From positions 5,310,001-5,374,000 of the forward strand of contig OX465281.1 of assembly GCA_949987705.1 (NCBI GenBank): a stretch of DNA of 64,000 bases, given 5' to 3'. Position 1 is the stretch's first letter, and the number at the start of each line of letters is the position of its first letter. Shown piece by piece: positions 57,420-64,000 of this stretch. The DNA is from Thereva unica. Taxonomy: Eukaryota > Arthropoda > Insecta > Diptera > Therevidae. A program made the translations under genes and the position numbers. Under the pieces are notes generated by a model. It was given only the letters and a program-made list of their open reading frames with translations. It was not told where the DNA came from and did no database searches.

Positions 57420-60400
57420 TCCAGGAATTCTTCTCAAAATTTGACAGTGACGTCACGAACGTATAAATCCTTAGTCAAGGGTCGCTGTATGTTGTATATT
57501 ATAATAAAAGTTATTTAAAAACCAGGAAAAAAAGGATAGAAATATGCAGCCATATGGTGATAGCTGATATGTAGCTGCTAGAAGAAACAATGAAATAGGT
57601 ACAAAATGCTAAAAATTCTAGGACGTCGAAAAATTTTGCTAAAGCCCACTTATCCTGCTTCGGGCCAAAAGGTCAAAAATAATGGCATACCGTTTTTTAG
57701 AGCGATAAAACAAAAATTAATTTGCTCTCTATTGACGCTCAAACGAATGTTTGTCAGGTTCGATAGGCTTTAGCAAAATTTATCCTCATTTTGGAATTTT
57801 GGCAATTTGTACCTATTTCATTGTCCAGGTGTGTATATGGAATAGCAAAGAACTACCAAAACGTTGAGGCAACTACAACATAACAACTCAAGAGTTCTAG
57901 ACTTACAGAGACTGTAACGTTTAATAAAATGAAAAAAGTGCCTCTAAAAGGCTGCTTAGTAGGGTTAAAAAAATCATGTATCATATTTGAGTCCTATCCA
58001 TAAAAATTTAATTTTGTTCAAGCATAGATTTTTGTTGGATGCGCATAAAAGTAAAAAATACTCAATGTGACCTAAAGTGCTCCTTCCGCCAAATTGCCTC
58101 ACCTCATCGCAATAAACCCATCATGCACAATAATTTGCCACCAATTAGATATCAAATGTGTACCCCAAGTCAGATTTTACTATTAAAATTATTATTTAGG
58201 CCCCTTTTTGTAAATAGGCCTAATCTCCTAGAGGGCCAGTGGAAATAAAACTACCACCTTAAAGAGGCTTTTTTTTATGTGAAAGACTAGAGTCTCAGGA
58301 TAGGCCCTTTATACTGTCGACAATCTATTTTTTTTTATTCGTATAGAGTGCAATGTCGAACAGCAGCTCTAGTCGGGGAAGGAAAGAACTGCCACAACCT
58401 ACCCGCCCTTAAAGAGGCTGAGTTAGATTCGAGGGTATGTTGCTGTTTTATCCTAATTAGGGATGATCTTAACTATTACAGGTAAAATTATTATTAAGTG
58501 TACGTTAGGAAATATTTTTTTAAAATAGAAATTTAAATTATTATAAATATAAAATAAATTTAGGTCAAATTGAATGGATAGTATTCCCTATTTATTTTTT
58601 ATTGTACAGTAAAAAGTTGGTTGCTTTTTAGTTTTTTGTCATTATAACTTTTTTCTAATTTATTTAAGGATTTATTTTTTGTTGTAAGCCTTGAGTTAAT
58701 TTTTGATGTATAAATTGACCTAATCCTTCCTACAGTTTAAACAATCCCTATCACTATTCACTATCTAAGGGTTAGTTTAACAATATTTTTCAATAAGTAT
58801 AAAAATCGTTAAAAATGAATATGATTCTGCTAAGAAATTCTGATTTAGACATAGTAATTAAATGAATCATTTATCTCGTATATAAGTACCTTAAATAAAT
58901 CCTTTTAATAAATATACAAAAAATTCCACTTTAATTTATCAATTACGCGACACGCACTCTTAAAATTAATAAAAAAAAATATTAAAAGTATTTCATAAAC
59001 TTTTAAATATTATCACTTTTAACGTCCACTTTCAAAACAATATAACAACCCCCAACAAAAAATCCACGCACTTTATCTGATATATATATATATATTTTAT
59101 ATTAAATCACAATTCGATTCCCCACAAAGAATTTTAATAAAAATATAAAATATAATTAATTTAAAAATCTTAAATCCGACTTTAAGAAGACGAGAAAAGA
59201 TGCGTGTGCTCTCCGCGACGGTCAGTATTCTAATGTAAGTGATAATGGCCACCTAACCACTCTAGTAGTTCAAATATCGGTCGCCCCATCCCACTCACTA
59301 AAACAGGTGATTTTTGGCACAACTGCTCTGTTGTTACCTTCAGCCACAAGGTATTATTGATAGATGATAGATCTACTATAAGAGCTACGGGCCGGCGGCG
59401 GCAACACAAAAAAAAAAATCAGCATCGGATTAAAAAACAACAACAACAACAACAACGACAAATCACACCTGCAATAATCTGTTAGTCACCTGTATGAATT
59501 ACAAAAGATTCACGGCACCGCGGATCGATCTGTTTCTGTTGCTCTCTCGTGTCTATGTTCAGGATGTGACCAAGTAAAATTGTGTACCGCTCCGTCTCGT
59601 CCGTCTGTGTGTGGAAAGTGTGCTGCAGTCCGAGCCGCTTTCAGATTGATTAGAGACCAACTGTCCCCCGGTAAATTATATGCGAATGGCGAAATCATAT
59701 TGTGTTGTCTGTCGTCTACCTGTTTTTTTTTATTTTTTTAAATTGACTTTTCCACCTTCAAGTAATATTCCTGCCATTGGCACTGTGTTGTCGCTGTGTG
59801 ACCGCACCGCCGCCGTGTCCATCGAAAAGGAAAATTGCTTTTTTGGGTTTTTTTGCTAGAATAACAATCGAAAAAAAAAATGTCGTTGACATAGTAAGGT
59901 AAGCGAGTTCTTGCCATTGCCATTGCAGCGCGACGCAATGGGGGGCACCCAGAGCTGTTTACAAAGAAATCGGACCAAAGGAGCTCCGTTGCAGTTGGAT
60001 GGACTTCGGCCCCCAGAGAGACACCATACTATTGCCCCATCTCCGCTTGTTGACACTGAACCTATTTTCAGGTTTCCGTTCGCAACAGCCCACCGACAAC
60101 GTCAATATTTCCCCAAGTGTGAAAACCCATTGCAAATACCAAAATCGCCTGTAATCTCTCTGTCGGCAATAAAAAGCCCATTTGCGTACCAAGCCAAAAA
60201 GGTGCAAGAAGGTGTCGAATGTTTGCACATACCTGACATTAAGGAGACCTAATAGTAACTAATAGTTCTCGTCGGTAAACTGCCCCAAATTTCGCCCATT
60301 CCGTGGTCGGTGTTGGGGTAACAAGCTGCGAACCAAAAAAAACTTTTCAGTCTCAAAACCCGGTTTTTTGTGTGTGTGTTTTCATTTCTCAGAATTATTT

Positions 60401-61315
60401 AAGAGAATAGTCAACGTGCGATTATGTCACAGGAATTGGTGCAATCTTAGCGCTCAAGGTAATTTGCCCGAAAAATTTCAAATAAATTATCGCAAGTCGC
60501 AAGAATTCCACTTTACGCTTGCGCAATCGCCCGCATTCGCATAGAAGATCAATGATAGCATCTTTTTGATAAAACCAAACTGAACTGCAATACGGGAAAG
60601 ACCTCGTTGAAGCTCATCCATTGTGCAACTCTCACAAGCATAGACCATCTTTACTAAGTGCAAAAAAACATATTTCATATTTTTTTCTATTTTTCATAAT
60701 CCAGATCGATTCTGATTGAAATGTGATTAAAGTTTCGCAACCTCATTCTTGACCGGGCATATCAGGAAGCGCCACCTTGAGCCCAGAGAACAAAACTTAA
60801 CGAAAGCCAAAAAACTTCTTATTCTATTCTACGAATTTTGAGTTTCCCCCCGAATGTTACACACCTTCGAAATGTCGATGCCTCCGTGTATTTATCAATA
60901 GAAGAAGAAGACGAAACTCACACATGTTTAGGCTACGGTCATGGAAGTTTGAAAAAGTTGATTGAAATGTAGAAATATTTTTGGAGTGATCTAATCAAGG
61001 GCCGGAGAGGTTGTTGCTTACTCGTGGTTGGCCGATAAGTGGTTAGCCATCAGTATGGAGTATGGAGACTAGCATTGTTGTATCGGGGTGCATGGCACCA
61101 GCCTCCATGAGGTCGTGCTCCAGACGATAGGGCACCTTGAGGGCACTGAGGGCATGACTGGATCCAGGGTGATCATTAGAGACAATGCCAGATTGTTTTG
61201 TTCAAATAAAGATTTTCCCCGGTTTTTTACCCTCCCATGACTTATCTTGTTTACTGCATGATCTAACCTGTATCTCTGAGGAATAAAGAGTCGGAAGACA
61301 GGATTTGTCTATCTC
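57420..61315. other. No secure gene; microsatellites and a G+C-richer segment
   Basis: Contains a (TA)n run at 59081-59095 and a (CAA)n run at about 59436-59455. A G+C-richer part lies at 59380-60260 where short frames on both strands have no recognisable domain. The segment could hold a promoter or untranslated exon of a gene to the right or left, but nothing specific supports it. Confidence 0.4.
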
Positions 61316-61320
61316 GGATG

Positions 61321-63610
61321 ATTATTATTATTATAAGGAGTGAGGGGGCAACCCATATGGTGAACACTGCGGCCAAGTTAGGCCTATTGTGTACGTACCC
61401 CACTAGCGGAACAGACTATCGGCCTTCCGAATGAAGGCGAGAAGGTCTTTAATTGATGAAGACCGGACTTGGGCAGGGCTCAAGAACTCTCTGATAAACG
61501 TTCTTCTTCTAAGCCAGATCAGAGCAGGACATTCACAAAGAATGTGTGTGGAAGTCTCGTCGCCTTCCAAGCAGAGTCGGCATTCTGTCTCTTGAGACAG
61601 TCCTAGGTTGTGGAGGTGGTACCGCAGTCCTACATGGCCAGTGAGATATCCCACCAGCAGCCTTAGATCCGCTCTGTTTAGAGTAATAGTGCCTCTTAAG
61701 GCAAAGGGTCTTATAAGATCTTTAGCCTATCTAAGACCGGGGACTGACTCCCAATAGGCTAGGTTTAATCTCTTAATCCACTCTTCTATCAAGGACTTGG
61801 AGGTGGACCAAGAGATGCCACAGAAGGGTTCTGGGCCCTGGAACAAAGTCTCAGACCCCTCCCTCGCAAGGCTGTCTGCAGCCTCATTTCCCTCGATACC
61901 CCAGTGTCCGGGGACCCAGCAGAGCGAGACCTCGTTTCTTCTGGTCAGGCTCTGGAGTACATCAAAACACCCTGATACTATTTTGGAAGAAAACTTCCAC
62001 GTTGAGAGTGCCTTGATGGCAGCTTGGCTGTCAGAAAAGATTTTAATGTTGGCGCCTTTCAGACCTTTCTCAAGGTTGAGCCTAGCGCAGGTCGCAATGG
62101 CATGTATTTCAGCGACACCAGCCCCTGTGCCATGTTCCATCTTTGACCCGTCAGTAAACCAGTGGAGATGTTTTGGATCCCCAGGAAGAATAATTTCCTC
62201 CCACTCAGAGCGATCCGGGATAACCGCTCTGAATTTTCTTTGGAATCGCAGTTGACTAACCATATGGTCGGATACGCGGCAGATGGAAATGCTTGGGATA
62301 TTTTTAAGGATATCCATGTGTCCTTTGACCGTATGGGGCCAGTTGGATGAGATCTGAAGTCTCAAGGCACTTATGGCGGCGGATTTCCATATGAAGAGAT
62401 GCAAAGGGGTCAATCCAATGATTGCTTCCATTGCAGCTGTGGGACAGGTCCGCATAGCTCCGGTAATGTAGAGGCAAGCAAGCCGTTGCAGCTTGCTGCA
62501 CTTGAGGATCGACGTAACCTGTTTAGTCCTGGGCCACCAAACTATAGTAGCATAAGTGACAACAGGTTTAACGATCGTATTGTACATCCGGTACATCATT
62601 TGTGGTGTAAGACCCCATGTCTTACCCAGAAGCCTTTTGCAGGCCCATATGGCCCTTGTGGCTTTGCTGATGACGTAGTCAAGTTGAGCGTTCCAGTTCA
62701 GCCTCATATCTAAATTTACTCCCAAATATTTGACTGAGTCGGAGTACTCAACTGTGGTATCCTGGATACAGGTAGGACCTAGGTCCACTTTGTAGCGTTT
62801 GGGAAAAGGTACCAGGACAGCCTTATTTGGGTTGATTGACAGACCCTCCTTGGTACACCATCTTTGAACTTCTCGCAGTGCCGTTCTCATGACCTCTGTA
62901 ATGGTCAAGTCAAACTTCCCAGAGACAATGATGGCAAGATCATCTGCATAACCGATGACATCGAAACCAGATTCAGATAGTTTGATCAAGAGTTCATCCA
63001 CAACTAGTGACCAGAGTAACGGGGATAAGACTCCACCTTGAGGGCACCCCTTAATAGCCTTAACACTAATGGTGGAGACACCTAGGGTAGAAGAAATGTC
63101 ACGATCTGCAAGCATGGCATTTATCCACTCAATCGTGTGAGGATCCAAATTTCTGAGAGCCAGTGCTCTAGAGATAGAATCATAGCCAGTGTTATCGAAA
63201 GCACCTTCGATGTCAAGGAACGCGCATAGGGCAGTTTTCTTAGCGAGGAAGGCTTTTTCGATTTTACTGACCAGGTGGTGTAAAGCAACCTCTGTTGATT
63301 TACCCTTAGAGTAAGCGAACTGGGAGCTATGTAGAGGGAGAGAGAGCTCCAGTTTGCACCTAATATGAAGGTCTAGCAGCCTTTCCATTGTTTTCAAAAG
63401 AAAAGAGGTTAAGCTGATAGGTCTGTACGATTTAGGCAGCTCGAGGGGTCTGTTGCCCTGTTTCGGGGATAAAAACCACCACGACTTTCCTCCAGATGGT
63501 TGGAATGTATCCCCAATTGAAGCTGGATCTCGGATGATGGGAACCGTAACCTGCAAAGAGGCGATGAGATCTGCATCATAGCAATCAGGAAAACTACCTG
63601 AACCTTCATG
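61321..63610 (-). mobile_element. Loa/I-like non-LTR retrotransposon: RT plus RNase H plus zinc region
   Basis: The best preserved element of the window. Minus-strand frame from 63556: [70 protein letters not shown], the thumb region, RNase H (WFTDGSKMEHGTGAG, SDSQAAIKAL, VPGHWGIEGNEAADSLA). There is one in-frame TAG at 61729-61727, and after it the same frame continues through the zinc-binding end [19 protein letters not shown] to 61403. Near 63470 a one-base shift separates the YIPTIWRKVVVVF frame from the downstream frame. The 3' end is a TAA/ATT repeat at 61321-61335. The 5' half (ORF1, endonuclease) is not recognisable. A second copy lies at 35055-36380. Confidence 0.85.
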
Positions 63611-64000
63611 TCAGGAAAATCCGCTCCCGCAGGCTGGCTTTACTGTTTCCAGGGGGTTCCTTTCATTGATCGTGGAGGGCAACAAGGTGGATAGCAAAAG
63701 AGGGCTGATAAGGCGATGAATGGCCTAGTCTGGCTCGACGATAAATGATCCTTAGAAAAGGCGGGCAATTTAAGGCAGCAAAGTGTGTGTCAGCCGGCTC
63801 TATGTTAAAGAAAACGATATCTTAGGACTCTGACTCTAAACGGAGCATGTAGATTTACCTGGAGAAAAACAGTTCGAGGGACAGCAGGAGGTAGAGATCA
63901 ACTTCATCTCTCTCGGTGGTTGTTGAGCGACAAGTTGCCGAAAGATTAGTAACGAACTCCTAACCAGAAGAGCCAAGTCCGGCCACCCCGAAGAGACGGA
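63611..64000. other. No feature recognised
   Basis: Sequence upstream of the LINE's readable part. It could be more of that element in degraded form, but no endonuclease motif was found. Confidence 0.35.

Noticed and set aside
59911..60252. 113-codon plus-strand frame starting near a MGGTQS-like Met
   Set aside because: No domain, no splice support, and the overlapping minus-strand frame is equally open in this G+C-richer segment.

Overview
This is eukaryotic, intron-bearing, AT-rich DNA and almost certainly comes from an insect, most likely a fly (Diptera). The evidence is short GT-AG introns, an ISWI-type chromatin remodeller whose reconstructed protein has the length of the Drosophila protein (1027 residues), a pathetic-like SLC36 amino-acid transporter, a fatty-acid elongase, and many relics of insect retrotransposons (R1-like, Loa/I-like, jockey-like, RTE-like, Copia, BEL/Pao) and hAT elements. 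I cannot name the species. The density of transposon relics suggests a large genome.

Layout. 1-4430: transposon debris (hAT transposase relic, LINE relics) that is probably intron of the next gene. 4431-5479 (+): the last two coding exons of an SLC36 proton-coupled amino-acid transporter. 6.1-10.9 kb: R1-like LINE relic, fold-back elements and MITEs. 10999-38540 (-): a tandem array of three ISWI genes. Gene C (29437-38540) is complete, with 7 coding exons and 1027 aa. Gene B (21779-26736) has exons 4-7 intact but no exons 1-3, so it lacks a start, a promoter and the Walker A exon. Gene A (10999-19548) is complete (7 exons, 1121 aa) but strongly diverged. Introns 3 and 5 of the complete genes and intron 5 of B hold different transposon insertions. 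39-42.5 kb: more LINE relics and a mini-element with a clean target-site duplication. 42758-43959 (-): a six-exon ELOVL elongase. 44-61 kb: gene-poor, with 5S-rRNA-derived repeats, a tRNA-like repeat, BEL/Pao, jockey and gag fragments, and a possible distal promoter at about 48 kb. 61.3-63.6 kb (-): the best preserved LINE (RT plus RNase H), with one in-frame stop and one frameshift.

The most interesting object is the ISWI array. Gene B's first acceptor has the same phase as gene C's exon-3 donor, so C's promoter and N-terminal exons could in principle be spliced to either of two downstream bodies. The three copies are mosaics that suggest gene conversion. Gene A keeps every helicase motif but has lost the AutoN basic patch and half of the HAND domain, and has gained a 15-unit acidic Gly-Asn-Gln-Gly-Leu repeat tail. 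It looks like a paralogue with changed autoregulation. Exon limits were read by eye from splice signals and phase. No transcript evidence was available.
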